Source: Microbispora amethystogenes
Lineage (GTDB): Bacteria > Actinomycetota > Actinomycetes > Streptosporangiales > Streptosporangiaceae
Length of the DNA: 64,000 bases
Assembly: GCF_016863015.1 (NCBI RefSeq)
Contig: NZ_BOOB01000009.1
Coordinates: forward strand, 186,001-250,000
Direction of reading: 5' to 3'
This document shows, one piece after another, positions 7,985-16,230 of the stretch. Below the pieces are notes generated by a model. That model was not told the origin of the DNA, made no database searches, and saw only the letters and a program-made list of their open reading frames with translations. How positions within the stretch are numbered: the stretch's first letter is position 1; every line of letters begins with the position of its first letter. Position numbers and translations under genes: made by a program.

Positions 7985-9199
7985 GTGACCGCCCCCTTCC
8001 CCGCCGTCGCCGCTCTCGCGCCCCGGACCGCGTTGGAGGCGCTCGCCGGGCCTCCCCAGCGGTTCCTCGCCTCGGCCTGGCCGTGGAGGTCCCTGGCGTA
8101 CCTGCTGGCCGGGCTCGTCCCCGGCTCCGCCTTCGCCGCCGTCCTCACGCCCGTCCGGCTCATGGGTGGTCCGGCGGCCGTACCGGTGTCCCTCGCGGTG
8201 GCGGCCGTGCTGCTCACGCCGGTGGCCCGGTTCGAGCGGTGGCGACTGGGGCTCGCGGACCGGCAACCCGTACGTGGCCTGCCGGACGGGTGGTGGCCGG
8301 GATGGCGGGAGGCGGGGCACACCCTCGTGGCGCTGGTCGCGCTCTGGTGGGTCGACCTGCTGGTGGCGGCGGCCGCGATCGGCGGGCCCGTGGTGCTGAT
8401 CCTCTCCCCGGTCGTGCAGCCGACCGCTCCCGAGGGCGAGGCGACACTGGCGCAGACCTTCGCCGGCTCGGCCCTCGGGCTGCTGCTGGTGCCCGTCGCG
8501 GCGTACACGGTCAGCGCCTGGGCGGGCGCCCGGGCCGCGATGGCGCGCGCGATGCTGGTCCCGCAGGAGGCCGAGACGCGGGAGATCGCGCGGTCCCGGG
8601 CGCGTCTGGTGGACGCCTTCGAGGCCGAGCGCCGCCGCATCGAGCGCGACCTGCACGACGGCGCGCAGCAGCGGCTGGTCGCGCTGTCGATGAAGCTGGG
8701 CCTGGCGGGGCTCGACCTCCCGCCGGGCTCGCCCGCGGCCCTGCGGCTCGACGAGGCGCGCGAGCTGGCCGGGCAGGCGCTCGGTGAACTGCGCGAGCTG
8801 ATCCGCGGAGTCCATCCGCAGGTGCTCGCCGATCGCGGCCTGCCCGCCGCCGTACGCGACGTCGCCGGGAGGTCGCCGGTGCCCGCGCGGGCGGACGTCA
8901 CGCTGGACCGGCGGCTGCCCGAGCGGGTGGAGGCGGCGGCCTACTACGTCGCCTGCGAGGCGCTGGCGAACGTGGCCAAGCACAGCGGGGCCGGCTCCTG
9001 CACGGTGCGCGGCCGGCTGCGCGGCGCACGGCTCGTGCTGGAGGTCGCCGACGACGGGCGCGGGGGAGCGGACCCGGCGCGCGGCACCGGCCTGACCGGG
9101 CTCGCCGACCGGGTGGCGGCCGTCGGGGGCACGCTCACCGTCGAGAGCCCGCACGGCGGCCCGACCACGGTGCGGGCCGAGATCCCGTGCGAGTGGTGA
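7985..9199 (+). CDS. NarL-family sensor histidine kinase
   Basis: Membrane kinase of about 404 residues. The N-terminal half carries four or more hydrophobic helices; the HisKA_3 box is EAERRRIERDLHDGAQQRLV, with the phospho-acceptor His in RDLHDG, followed by a HATPase domain (VACEALANVAKHSG, VADDGRGGADPARGTGLTGL). The hydrophobic N-terminal region without a distinct sensor domain resembles intramembrane-sensing kinases linked to ABC exporters. The GTG start was chosen because it sits 7 bases after a TAGCGT box and because the frame upstream is not conserved-looking. The response regulator follows 4 bases after the stop. Confidence 0.9.
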   Translation: MTAPFPAVAALAPRTALEALAGPPQRFLASAWPWRSLAYLLAGLVPGSAFAAVLTPVRLMGGPAAVPVSLAVAAVLLTPVARFERWRLGLADRQPVRGLPDGWWPGWREAGHTLVALVALWWVDLLVAAAAIGGPVVLILSPVVQPTAPEGEATLAQTFAGSALGLLLVPVAAYTVSAWAGARAAMARAMLVPQEAETREIARSRARLVDAFEAERRRIERDLHDGAQQRLVALSMKLGLAGLDLPPGSPAALRLDEARELAGQALGELRELIRGVHPQVLADRGLPAAVRDVAGRSPVPARADVTLDRRLPERVEAAAYYVACEALANVAKHSGAGSCTVRGRLRGARLVLEVADDGRGGADPARGTGLTGLADRVAAVGGTLTVESPHGGPTTVRAEIPCEW

Positions 9200-9203
9200 T
9201 CCC

Positions 9204-9860
9204 GTGCGTGTGGTGATCGCCGAAGACTCGGTGCTGCTCCGGGAGGGACTCGCGGGCCTGCTCGAACGCTTTGGGCACGACGTCGTCGCGGCCGTCGGCG
9301 ACGCTCCCGCGCTGATCGCGGCGGTCGCCGAGCAGGATCCGGACGTCGTCGTCGCCGACGTGCGCATGCCGCCCGGCTTCAGCGACGAGGGACTCCGGGC
9401 GGTGCTGGAACTGCGGGCGGCGCGGCCGTCCCTCGCCGTGCTGGTGCTCAGCCAGTACGTCGAGCAGACCTACGCCGCCGAACTGCTCGACCAGACCCAG
9501 CGCCCGGGCGGGGGTGGCGTGGGCTACCTGCTGAAGGACCGCGTCGGCGACGTCACGCAGTTCGCCGGCGCGGTGACGACGGTCGCGGGCGGCGGCACGG
9601 TCATCGACGCCGAGGTCGTCCGGCAGTTGCTGCGCGGGCGCCGCGACCCGGTGGCCCGGCTCTCCCCGCGCGAGCGCGAGGTGCTCGCGCTCGTCGCGGA
9701 GGGCCGGTCCAACGCCGCGATCGCCCGCGCGCTGTTCGTCTCCGAGGCGGCCGTCGCCAAGCACATCGCGAGCATCCTCGCCAAGCTCGACCTGCCTCCG
9801 GACGCGGACGACCACCGCCGGGTGCTCGCCGTGCTCGCCTACCTGCGCGCCGGCGGGTGA
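9204..9860 (+). CDS. NarL/LuxR-type response regulator
   Basis: Cytoplasmic DNA-binding regulator paired with the preceding kinase. The receiver domain has the acidic pair (AEDSVLLREGL), the phospho-acceptor Asp in VVVADVRMPPGF, and the T/S and K positions (VLSQYV, LLKDRVGD). The C-terminal LuxR helix-turn-helix is LSPREREVLALVAEGRSNAAIARALFVS (written in part). 218 residues, normal. Likely targets are the divergent ABC operon and its own promoter, inferred only from neighbourhood. It ends 7 bases from the convergent PPOX gene. Confidence 0.93.
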   Translation: MRVVIAEDSVLLREGLAGLLERFGHDVVAAVGDAPALIAAVAEQDPDVVVADVRMPPGFSDEGLRAVLELRAARPSLAVLVLSQYVEQTYAAELLDQTQRPGGGGVGYLLKDRVGDVTQFAGAVTTVAGGGTVIDAEVVRQLLRGRRDPVARLSPREREVLALVAEGRSNAAIARALFVSEAAVAKHIASILAKLDLPPDADDHRRVLAVLAYLRAGG

Positions 9861-9867
9861 CGCCCCG

Positions 9868-10266
9868 TCAGCGGCCCGGGCTGGAGATGACCTTCTCGGG
9901 AACGACGCGTACGGTGACGCGCTGCTCTCCCGGCTGGCGGAAGGGGTAGGTGTCCACCCCGAGGTACTTCTTCGCCAGGCCGTCGATGACCGTGTCCGCG
10001 CCGTCCAGCTCCAGCGTGGCGGTGCCGGAGACGCTGACGAAGCGGAAGGCGTCGTTGGGGTCGAGCACGCTGACCGACACCTGGGGGTTGCCGCGCAGGT
10101 GCCGCTCCTTCGCCCGGCCCACGGCGGTGTTGAAGACGACGTCGTCACCGTCGACGGTGACCCACACCACCGTGTTGTGCAGCGATCCGTCCGGCCTGAC
10201 GGTCGTCACCCAGGCGTGGATCGGTTCCCGCAGTAACGCCACGGCGTTCTCGTCCAGCTTGCTCAT
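9868..10266 (-). CDS. PPOX-class F420/flavin-dependent oxidoreductase
   Basis: Small split-barrel protein of about 132 residues. The HAWVTTVRPDGSLHNTVVWV and GRAKERHLRGNP stretches match the pyridoxamine-phosphate-oxidase-like family, which in actinomycetes often uses F420. The substrate is unknown. The ATG at 10266 has GAGGAG upstream; a longer frame without a ribosome site was rejected. Stands alone between convergent and tandem neighbours. Confidence 0.88.
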   Translation of the reverse strand: MSKLDENAVALLREPIHAWVTTVRPDGSLHNTVVWVTVDGDDVVFNTAVGRAKERHLRGNPQVSVSVLDPNDAFRFVSVSGTATLELDGADTVIDGLAKKYLGVDTYPFRQPGEQRVTVRVVPEKVISSPGR

Positions 10267-10369
10267 CCGGCTTCTCCTCGGTTCGTCGGCGCTGATCCAG
10301 ATCGACAACACGACAGCGCACGACGACATTCTCTTCCCGAGGACGGGGGGCATGATCGCCGCCCCCGGA

Positions 10370-10900
10370 TCAGCGTACGGAGACGGGCTCGGGGGCGGGG
10401 ATGACGGGGCGCCGGACCTCCTCCCGCAGCCGGGGCGCGAGTTCGGTGGTCAGCGGCGCCCTCTCGGCCCGCAGCCGGTTGAGCGCGAGCACGAGCGCGG
10501 TGCCCCACAGCAGGTGTCCCGCCAGCAGCGTGGCCTGGCGTCCCGGGCGGTCCTTCGGCAGGGGCGGATACGCGCCGATGGCCGGCGCGAGGCCCCGGCA
10601 GCCGAAGTGCCACACCAGCAGCCCGTACGCCGTGCCGATCGGGACGGGCACCCGTTGCCCGGCCGACAGCAGGCCCAGCACGGTGCCGCAGCTCGACCCG
10701 AAGGCGTAGTGCGCGATGGTCGAGAGCACGCTCTCACCCGGTTTGGGACGGCTCGCGCGGCCCGGCAGGGTCATCCGGGCGAACCGCCGCGGCGGCGGCT
10801 CCTCCAGCAGGCCGGCCCTGTCCGCCGCCATCAGCATCGCGCTGTACACCGCCGTCGCGAGCGCGCCGCCGACGGCGCCGTTCACCAGGTTGCGCATCAT
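10370..10900 (-). CDS. YagU/DUF1440-like integral membrane protein
   Basis: About 176 residues with hydrophobic helices near residues 7-28 (NGAVGGALATAVYSAMLMAA), 60-80 (AHYAFGSSCGTVLGLLSAG), 90-110 and 140-158 (LLAGHLLWGTALVLAL). Spacing and the HYAFG and LAGHLLWG motifs suggest the DUF1440/YagU group of small inner-membrane proteins; the assignment is tentative and the function unknown. The start may be either of two adjacent ATG codons at 10900/10897. Confidence 0.7.
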   Translation of the reverse strand: MMRNLVNGAVGGALATAVYSAMLMAADRAGLLEEPPPRRFARMTLPGRASRPKPGESVLSTIAHYAFGSSCGTVLGLLSAGQRVPVPIGTAYGLLVWHFGCRGLAPAIGAYPPLPKDRPGRQATLLAGHLLWGTALVLALNRLRAERAPLTTELAPRLREEVRRPVIPAPEPVSVR

Positions 10901-11007
10901 GAGGAGCCTTTTCCCACCCCGGCCGGATCACCCGCCCTCGCGGTGCCCCGTTCTCGGTAAACAATCAAGTCCCACCCCACGAGGAGCTTGGTCAGGCCAG
11001 GGAGTTG

Positions 11008-11460
11008 ATGGATGCACTGCGGTACGGCAAGGCGCCCACTGTCCACTGGCGGACGGAGCGCGCGGGCCGCAGGGCGCTGATCGCTGCCACTGTGGCTTCA
11101 CTGGACTGCCTCTCCCTGGTTGCGATCGCCTTCTACAGTCCCCCGGGCCGTTCGGAGCGCGCCAGGCGCCGCTGCCTCCTTCGGCTGCTGCCTGAACTGT
11201 CCGCCCATGAGGTGGGCACGGTCGTCTTCGAGTCCCGTCGAGAGCAGGACGCAGGCGATAGGGCGATCCTGACGAACCTCCGTATCTCTGGGCAGGTCGC
11301 CGCTGAGATGGCTGTCGTCTGGGCGCGCGCCAGTTCTGACGCCGCGTTGTGGACAGCAGACGTGGTCGCAGGAATCGTCGCCGGGTGGCTGGACGGAGAA
11401 GATCGCTGGTTGGCGCTCTTCGAGGAGCGACTCACGTTTTTCGAGGCAGAGGGAATTTGA
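11008..11460 (+). pseudogene. Probable 5'-truncated DUF3800-like protein
   Basis: A 150-residue product containing HWRTERAGRR, an ESRREQD-like acidic stretch and a C-terminal AALWTADVVAGIVAGW segment. This pattern resembles the C-terminal two thirds of small DUF3800-type nuclease-fold proteins of actinomycetes, with the N-terminal strand and first catalytic Asp absent. The upstream frame stays open to about 10909 and encodes a plausible HEELGQARELMDALRYG linker, but no convincing start or ribosome site is seen. Codon third positions are less G+C-biased than in neighbouring genes. I infer a relic; expression is doubtful. Confidence 0.5.
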
Positions 11461-11475
11461 TCCCGGACAGCGCGA

Positions 11476-11513
11476 GCGCCGGGCTCCCGATTCCATCGGG
11501 GGGTTCCCGGCGC
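11476..11513. terminator. Strong compound hairpin after the relic gene
   Basis: Outer arms GCGCCGGG/CCCGGCGC enclose an inner stem CCCGAT-TCC-ATCGGG. No T-run. Sits between two convergent genes. Confidence 0.6.
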
Positions 11514-11520
11514 CACTTCC

Positions 11521-11536
11521 GCACCCCAGAGGGTGC
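11521..11536. repeat. Hairpin GCACCC-CAGA-GGGTGC
   Basis: Perfect 6-bp stem with a 4-base loop, the second of three hairpins in a row in the convergent gap. Confidence 0.5.
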
Positions 11537-11572
11537 GTCACAGTCAGTATCTCCACGATTGCGCGCTGTCGT

Positions 11573-11590
11573 CAACCCGGTATCGGGTTG
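11573..11590. repeat. Hairpin CAACCCG-GTAT-CGGGTTG
   Basis: Perfect 7-bp stem with a 4-base loop, 47 bases before the stop of the minus-strand glycosyltransferase. Candidate terminator for that gene or a relic of a recombination site. Confidence 0.45.
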
Positions 11591-11637
11591 CGTGTGGCCT
11601 GTGGGCGCGAGCTGCCCGAGGCGGCCGGTAGACCGGA

Positions 11638-12591
11638 TCAGCTCGGGGCGATGGAGCGGAGGAGGCGGTCCCAGTCGGTGTGGAAGCGGTCGAGGTTGTA
11701 GCGGGTGAGCGCGGCGGCGCGGGCGGCCTTGCCGGCCTGGGCGGCGAGCTCCGGTTCGTTGGCGAACCGGTCGAGGGCCCGGAGCAGTGAGGGGATCTTG
11801 GTCGAGACGACCCCCGCCTCCGGCGGCACCGCCTCCACGGCCTCGGTGGTGGCGAGGGCGACGACCGGCATGCCGATCATCATGGCCTCGATCAGCGACA
11901 GGCCGAGCGAGGTCCAGCGGTAGGGGTGCAGGTAGACCCGGCGCCTGGCCAGTTCGGTGTGCATGGCGCTCTGCGGCAGGTCCTCGAAGGCCTCCATCGC
12001 CCCGTCGAGGCCGAGCTTGGCGGGCAGGTTCGCGACCTGCATGCCGAACACGTCGATCGGGGCACCCGTGGCGAAGGTGGGCAGCAGGTCGGTGCCCGCC
12101 ACCCGCCAGCGCCTGATCGGCTCGTTGACGACGACCCCCGCGCGGGCCAGTTCACCGCTGTAGAGGTGGCCGGGATCCACCACGCCGTGCTCGATGACGT
12201 GGGTGGGCGCGCGGCCGGAGTCCCAGAAGAGGTCGTTGAAGTGGGTGACGTGGACGAGCGGGATGTCGTTCCGGTCAGCGAGCGGGTGGCGGGTCTTCGG
12301 CACGTCCCCGGCGGGGGTGTTGTGCTCGACGTAGACGCCCGGCACGTCGCGGCCCAGCCATTCGCGGGCGAGTTCGATCTCGTGCGGCCGCTGGTAGACG
12401 ACCAGGTCGACGTCCTCGGCGGCCAGCCGGTCGTGGGGCACCTCCCGCACGGTCTCCGGCCAGGGATAGGTCTCCGCCCGGCCCCGCCCGTCGGGGCCGC
12501 GGTCGGGCGTGAGCGGCACCAGATATTCGTGCCCCCCGTGCACGAAGGAGGTGGTCCACGAACCGTGGACATGCCAGACCATGATCTTCAT
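11638..12591 (-). CDS. Family 4-like glycosyltransferase
   Basis: About 317 residues, cytoplasmic. The N-terminus MKIMVWHVHGSWTTSF resembles the beta1-loop acceptor site of GT-B enzymes; the C-terminal half has YRWTSLGLSLIEAMMIGMPV, the nucleotide-sugar binding E-x-x-x-x-x region of GT4. The ATG at 12591 is preceded by GGGGAG; the longer frame begins in a region without a ribosome site. It is encoded with GmhB divergently from the main heptose operon and probably adds a sugar to the same glycan. Donor and acceptor unknown. Confidence 0.83.
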   Translation of the reverse strand: MKIMVWHVHGSWTTSFVHGGHEYLVPLTPDRGPDGRGRAETYPWPETVREVPHDRLAAEDVDLVVYQRPHEIELAREWLGRDVPGVYVEHNTPAGDVPKTRHPLADRNDIPLVHVTHFNDLFWDSGRAPTHVIEHGVVDPGHLYSGELARAGVVVNEPIRRWRVAGTDLLPTFATGAPIDVFGMQVANLPAKLGLDGAMEAFEDLPQSAMHTELARRRVYLHPYRWTSLGLSLIEAMMIGMPVVALATTEAVEAVPPEAGVVSTKIPSLLRALDRFANEPELAAQAGKAARAAALTRYNLDRFHTDWDRLLRSIAPS

Positions 12592-12692
12592 CGCGTCGCT
12601 CCCCGTCCGTCCTTCTGCAGACTCTGGAACACCCTGCCTCCTGTCGCGCCTCCCCCCTGGGCGCGCCACCCCCCTGCCCCACTCGGCCCCGC

Positions 12693-13244
12693 TTAAGGCT
12701 CCGCTGTCAGCGGAATCCTCGGCAGCACCAGATCGACCGCCGCGGCGAGGTCGGGCGCCACCTCGAGCGCCGCGGCCACCTCCTCCGGCAGCGTCACCGG
12801 GGTCGGCACAAGGACTCCCCGCGCGCCCGCCGCGCGGGCCGCCTCCACGTCCCGGCCGATGTCGCCGATCACCACGCAGTCGACGGGCGAGACGCCGAGT
12901 CGGCGGGCGGCGCTCAGCACGAGGCCGGGTGCGGGCTTGCGGCAGGCGCAGTGGTCGCCGTCGTCGTGCGGGCAGATCTCCCAGACGTCGAACGGCCCCA
13001 GCAGGGCCTCCACCCGGGCGTTCACGGCACGCAGGGCAGCCGGCGCGATCAGCCCCTTGGCCACCCCCGACTGGTTGGTGACCACCCCGATCGGGACGCC
13101 GGCCGCGCGGAGCCGGTCCAGCGCCTCCCGCGCTCCGCCGACCGGCGCCACGCGATCGGGGTCGCTGTTGTACGGAACATCGTGGACGAGTGTTCCGTCA
13201 CGGTCGAAGAGCACCGCGGCGGGTGGGCGAGCGGGCTGGGACAC
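12693..13244 (-). CDS. gmhB: D-glycero-D-manno-heptose 1,7-bisphosphate 7-phosphatase
   Basis: HAD-superfamily phosphatase of about 183 residues. Motif I FDRDGTLVHD, motif II VVTNQSGVAKG, the zinc-binding CPHDDGDHCACRKP loop and the motif III/IV region VVIGDIGRDVEAA are all present. The zinc loop and size are diagnostic of GmhB rather than histidinol phosphatase alone, and GmhA and HldE homologues are encoded across the divergent promoter. The GTG start has AGGAGG at ideal spacing. Confidence 0.93.
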   Translation of the reverse strand: MSQPARPPAAVLFDRDGTLVHDVPYNSDPDRVAPVGGAREALDRLRAAGVPIGVVTNQSGVAKGLIAPAALRAVNARVEALLGPFDVWEICPHDDGDHCACRKPAPGLVLSAARRLGVSPVDCVVIGDIGRDVEAARAAGARGVLVPTPVTLPEEVAAALEVAPDLAAAVDLVLPRIPLTAEP

Positions 13245-13331
13245 GAGCGGGCCTCCTGAGCGGCCTCTTAAGCGGCCTTCTGCGGGAATCGCCCGCCGGG
13301 CTACCCGGAGGACTTATAGGCAAACGCGCCG

Positions 13332-13358
13332 TGACCACGAGCTGACCGCGCGCTGACC
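13332..13358. promoter_or_regulatory. Three TGACC direct repeats at exact 11-bp spacing
   Basis: TGACC occurs at 13332, 13343 and 13354, each inside a (G/C)TGACC(A/G)C unit. The 11-bp period equals one DNA helical turn and matches how OmpR/PhoP-type regulators bind tandem half-sites. A TGTAACTA stretch about 18 bases downstream could be the -10 region of the heptose operon. Confidence 0.5.
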
Positions 13359-13498
13359 ACCTCCAGGCCAGGGCATGTAACTACGCAGAGTAGCGGTTAT
13401 TGAGCACATCACCCACTCACGTCGACTTCTCTACAAAGGAGTGTTTAGCGCCGCTTCTCTCGGTAACCAGACCGGCACTGCGCAACGGAGGGAAACCG

Positions 13499-15139
13499 AT
13501 GCGGTTCTTGGGCATAAACGCGATATTCCATGATCCGGCCGCTGCGCTGGTCGTGGATGGCGAAGTGGTGGCCGCAGCGGAGGAAGAGCGCTTCAGCCGG
13601 CGCAAGCACGGCAAGCGGCCGGTGCCGTTCTCGGCCTGGGAGCTCCCCGAGCAGGCCGCGGCGTGGTGCCTGGAACAGGCCGGCCTGCGGCCCGAGGACC
13701 TCGACGGAGTCGCCTACTCCTACGATCCGGAGCTGGTGCTGCCCGGAGGGGAGGGGCAGGACGCGCGCTGGGAGGACATGCGCACCACCTACGCGCGCCG
13801 GGCCCCCAGCTTCCTGGCGACCGCGCTGCCCGGGCTGGACGCCGCCCAGGTGCGGTTCGTCCCCCACCACATCGCGCACGCCGCGTCGGCCGGGCTGGCC
13901 GCGCCGTACGACGAGTCGGCGGTGCTGGTCTGCGACGGCCGGGGCGAGGCCGTGTCGCACCTCGCCGGGCACTACCGGGACGGCGAGCTCACCGTGCTGG
14001 CGAGCCAGGCCCTGCCGCACTCCCTCGGACTGATGTACGAGGACCTCACCGCGCACCTCGGCTTCCTGCGGTCGAGCGACGAGTACAAGGTGATGGCCCT
14101 CGCCTCCTACGGCGAGCCGCGGTTCCTGCGGGAGATGCGCGAGCTGATCTACCCGACGGGTGACGGCGGTTTCCGGGTCGAGCAGATCGACTGGAGCGTC
14201 TACGCCAAGGCCCTCGGCAAGGGCGAGAAGTGGACCTCCGACCACGCCGACCTCGCGGCGAGCGTGCAGACGCGGCTGGAGGAGGTGTTGCTCGACCTCG
14301 CCCGGTGGCTGCACGAGCGGACCGGCGCCCGTCATCTCACGATGGCCGGGGGAGTGGCGCTGAACTGCGTGGCCAACACCCGGCTGTTCGCCGAGGGCCC
14401 GTTCGAGGACATCTGGGTGCAGCCCGCGGCGGGTGACTCCGGCACCGCGCTCGGCGGGGCGCTGCACCTCGCTCAGGCCGGTGGCGACCGGGTCGCCCCG
14501 ATGCCCGGCGCCGACCTCGGCCGCGGCTGGACCGACGAGGAGCTCGGCGCCTGGCTCGACGTGGCGAAGGTGCCGTACGAGCGGCCCGCCGACCTCGCCG
14601 CGGCCGTCGCCGCCGACCTCGCCGCCGACCGCGTGGTGGCCTGGTTCCAGGGCCGCGCGGAGTACGGCCCCCGCGCCCTCGGCCGCCGTTCCCTGCTCGC
14701 CAACCCCGGAAATCCCCGCAACACCGAGCGGCTCAACGACGTGAAGGGCCGTGAGCAGTTCCGCCCCATCGCCCCGATGGTCCTGGCGGAGCGCGCCTCC
14801 ACGATCTTCGGCAGGGGCCCGATGTCGAGCCCGTACATGTTGTTCGTCCACGACGTGAGGCCCGAGTGGCGCGACCGCATCCCGGCCGTCGTCCATGTGG
14901 ACGGCACGGCCCGCATCCAGACGATCGAGCCCGGGCGCGACCCGCTGCTCGCCCGGTTACTCGAGGAGTTCGAGGCCCGCACCGGGGTCCCCGTGGTGGT
15001 CAACACGAGCCTCAACACCGCCGGCCGTCCGATGGTGGACGATCCGCGCGACGCGCTGGAGTGCTTCGGCTCGGCGCCCGTGGACGTGCTCGTTCTCGGC
15101 CCGTACGTCGTGCGCAGGGGGGCGGTGTTCGCGGGATGA
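13499..15139 (+). CDS. NodU/CmcH-family carbamoyltransferase
   Basis: About 546 residues. Transfers a carbamoyl group from carbamoyl phosphate, through an adenylate intermediate, to a hydroxyl, here presumably on a sugar. The N-terminal kinase-like domain starts GINAIFHDPAAALVVDG and carries the metal-binding His cluster HHIAHAAS (His123, His124, His127); the C-terminal YrdC-like domain has AEYGPRALGRRSLLANP and VVVNTSLNTAGRPMV. I chose the ATG at 13499, which follows GGAGGGAAACC; the 33-codon longer frame has no ribosome site and starts before the family domain. It heads the nine-gene operon and is coupled to the next gene by an ATGA overlap. Confidence 0.93.
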   Translation: MRFLGINAIFHDPAAALVVDGEVVAAAEEERFSRRKHGKRPVPFSAWELPEQAAAWCLEQAGLRPEDLDGVAYSYDPELVLPGGEGQDARWEDMRTTYARRAPSFLATALPGLDAAQVRFVPHHIAHAASAGLAAPYDESAVLVCDGRGEAVSHLAGHYRDGELTVLASQALPHSLGLMYEDLTAHLGFLRSSDEYKVMALASYGEPRFLREMRELIYPTGDGGFRVEQIDWSVYAKALGKGEKWTSDHADLAASVQTRLEEVLLDLARWLHERTGARHLTMAGGVALNCVANTRLFAEGPFEDIWVQPAAGDSGTALGGALHLAQAGGDRVAPMPGADLGRGWTDEELGAWLDVAKVPYERPADLAAAVAADLAADRVVAWFQGRAEYGPRALGRRSLLANPGNPRNTERLNDVKGREQFRPIAPMVLAERASTIFGRGPMSSPYMLFVHDVRPEWRDRIPAVVHVDGTARIQTIEPGRDPLLARLLEEFEARTGVPVVVNTSLNTAGRPMVDDPRDALECFGSAPVDVLVLGPYVVRRGAVFAG

Positions 15140-16230
15140 CATCGGAGACGACCCGGCAGACGACACAAAAGACGACACACCAGACGACAGAAAAGACGGC
15201 ACAGCAGATCGGCCGGAAACGGAAGGCCGCCCCCACCGAGGCCGTCCCGCAGGGGCCGGCCGTAACGGTCGTGATCCCGACGATCGGGCGGCCGAGCCTC
15301 GCCGCCACGCTCGCCGCCATCGATCCCCAGGACGGTTCAGAGGTCATCGTGGTGGACGACCGTCCAGAGGACGGCGCCGAAGCCCTGCCGGTCCCCGCCC
15401 GCGTACGGGTGCTGAGGTCGGGCGGGCGTGGCCCGGCCGCCGCGCGCAACGTGGGCTGGCGGGCGGCGACGACCCCCTGGGTGGCGTTCCTGGACGACGA
15501 CGTGGTGCCGGGGCCCGGCTGGGCGCGGGCGCTGGCGGCCGACCTCGCCCGCCTGCCCGCGCACGTGGGCGGCAGCCAGGGACGGCTGGAGGTGCCGCTG
15601 CCCGGGTCCGCCGAGGGCCGCCGCCCGACCGACGCCGAGCGCAACACCGCCGGCCTGGCCGGCGCCGACTGGATCACCGCCGACATGGCCTACCGCAGGG
15701 CGGCTCTGGAGGCGACCGGCGGGTTCGACGAACGCTTTCCCGGCGCGTACCGGGAGGACGCCGACCTCGCGATTCGCGTGGAGCGGGCCGGGTTCTGCCT
15801 GGTGAAGGGGGAGCGGCTGACGCGGCACCCGGTGCGCGCCGACGGCTTCTGGTCCAGCGTGCGCTTCCAGCGCGGCAACGCCTCCGACGCGCTCATGCGC
15901 CAGGCGTACGGCCGCGACTGGCGGCTGTTCGTCGGCGGCCACCCGGGCAGGCTCAGGCGGCACGCACTCACCACCGGCGCGGGACTGCTCGCGCTCACGC
16001 TGGCCGCCGCCGGCGTGCGGAACGGCCGCCGGACGCGTCTCGCCGCGGGCGCCGCCGGACTCGCCTGGCTCGGCCTCACCGCCGAGTTCGCCTGGGCGCG
16101 GATCGCCCCCGGGCCGCGTACGCCCGAGGAGATCTGGCGCATGGCCGTGACCAGCGTGGTGATCCCGCCGGTCGCGTGCGCCCACCGGCTCAGGGGCGAG
16201 CTCGCGGTGCGGACGGGGAGGCGTCCGTGA
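15136..16230 (+). CDS. GT2 family glycosyltransferase with membrane tail
   Basis: About 364 residues. An unusual Thr/Gln-rich N-terminus (residues ~3-22) precedes the GT-A domain: VTVVIPTIGRPSL, then the nucleotide-sugar DxD-type motif FLDDDVVPGPGW and the acceptor-side YREDADLAIRVERAG. Two hydrophobic segments near residues 275-295 and 300-325 probably attach it to the membrane, fitting action on a lipid-linked acceptor. The start is set by the ATGA overlap with the carbamoyltransferase. Confidence 0.88.
   Translation: MTSETTRQTTQKTTHQTTEKTAQQIGRKRKAAPTEAVPQGPAVTVVIPTIGRPSLAATLAAIDPQDGSEVIVVDDRPEDGAEALPVPARVRVLRSGGRGPAAARNVGWRAATTPWVAFLDDDVVPGPGWARALAADLARLPAHVGGSQGRLEVPLPGSAEGRRPTDAERNTAGLAGADWITADMAYRRAALEATGGFDERFPGAYREDADLAIRVERAGFCLVKGERLTRHPVRADGFWSSVRFQRGNASDALMRQAYGRDWRLFVGGHPGRLRRHALTTGAGLLALTLAAAGVRNGRRTRLAAGAAGLAWLGLTAEFAWARIAPGPRTPEEIWRMAVTSVVIPPVACAHRLRGELAVRTGRRP
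15157..15204 (+). repeat. 24-bp tandem duplication in the GT2 N-terminus
   Basis: Two adjacent 24-base units match at 21 of 24 positions and encode a Q-T-T-Q/E-K-T-x pattern. It lies in the disordered segment before the catalytic domain. Confidence 0.7.
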
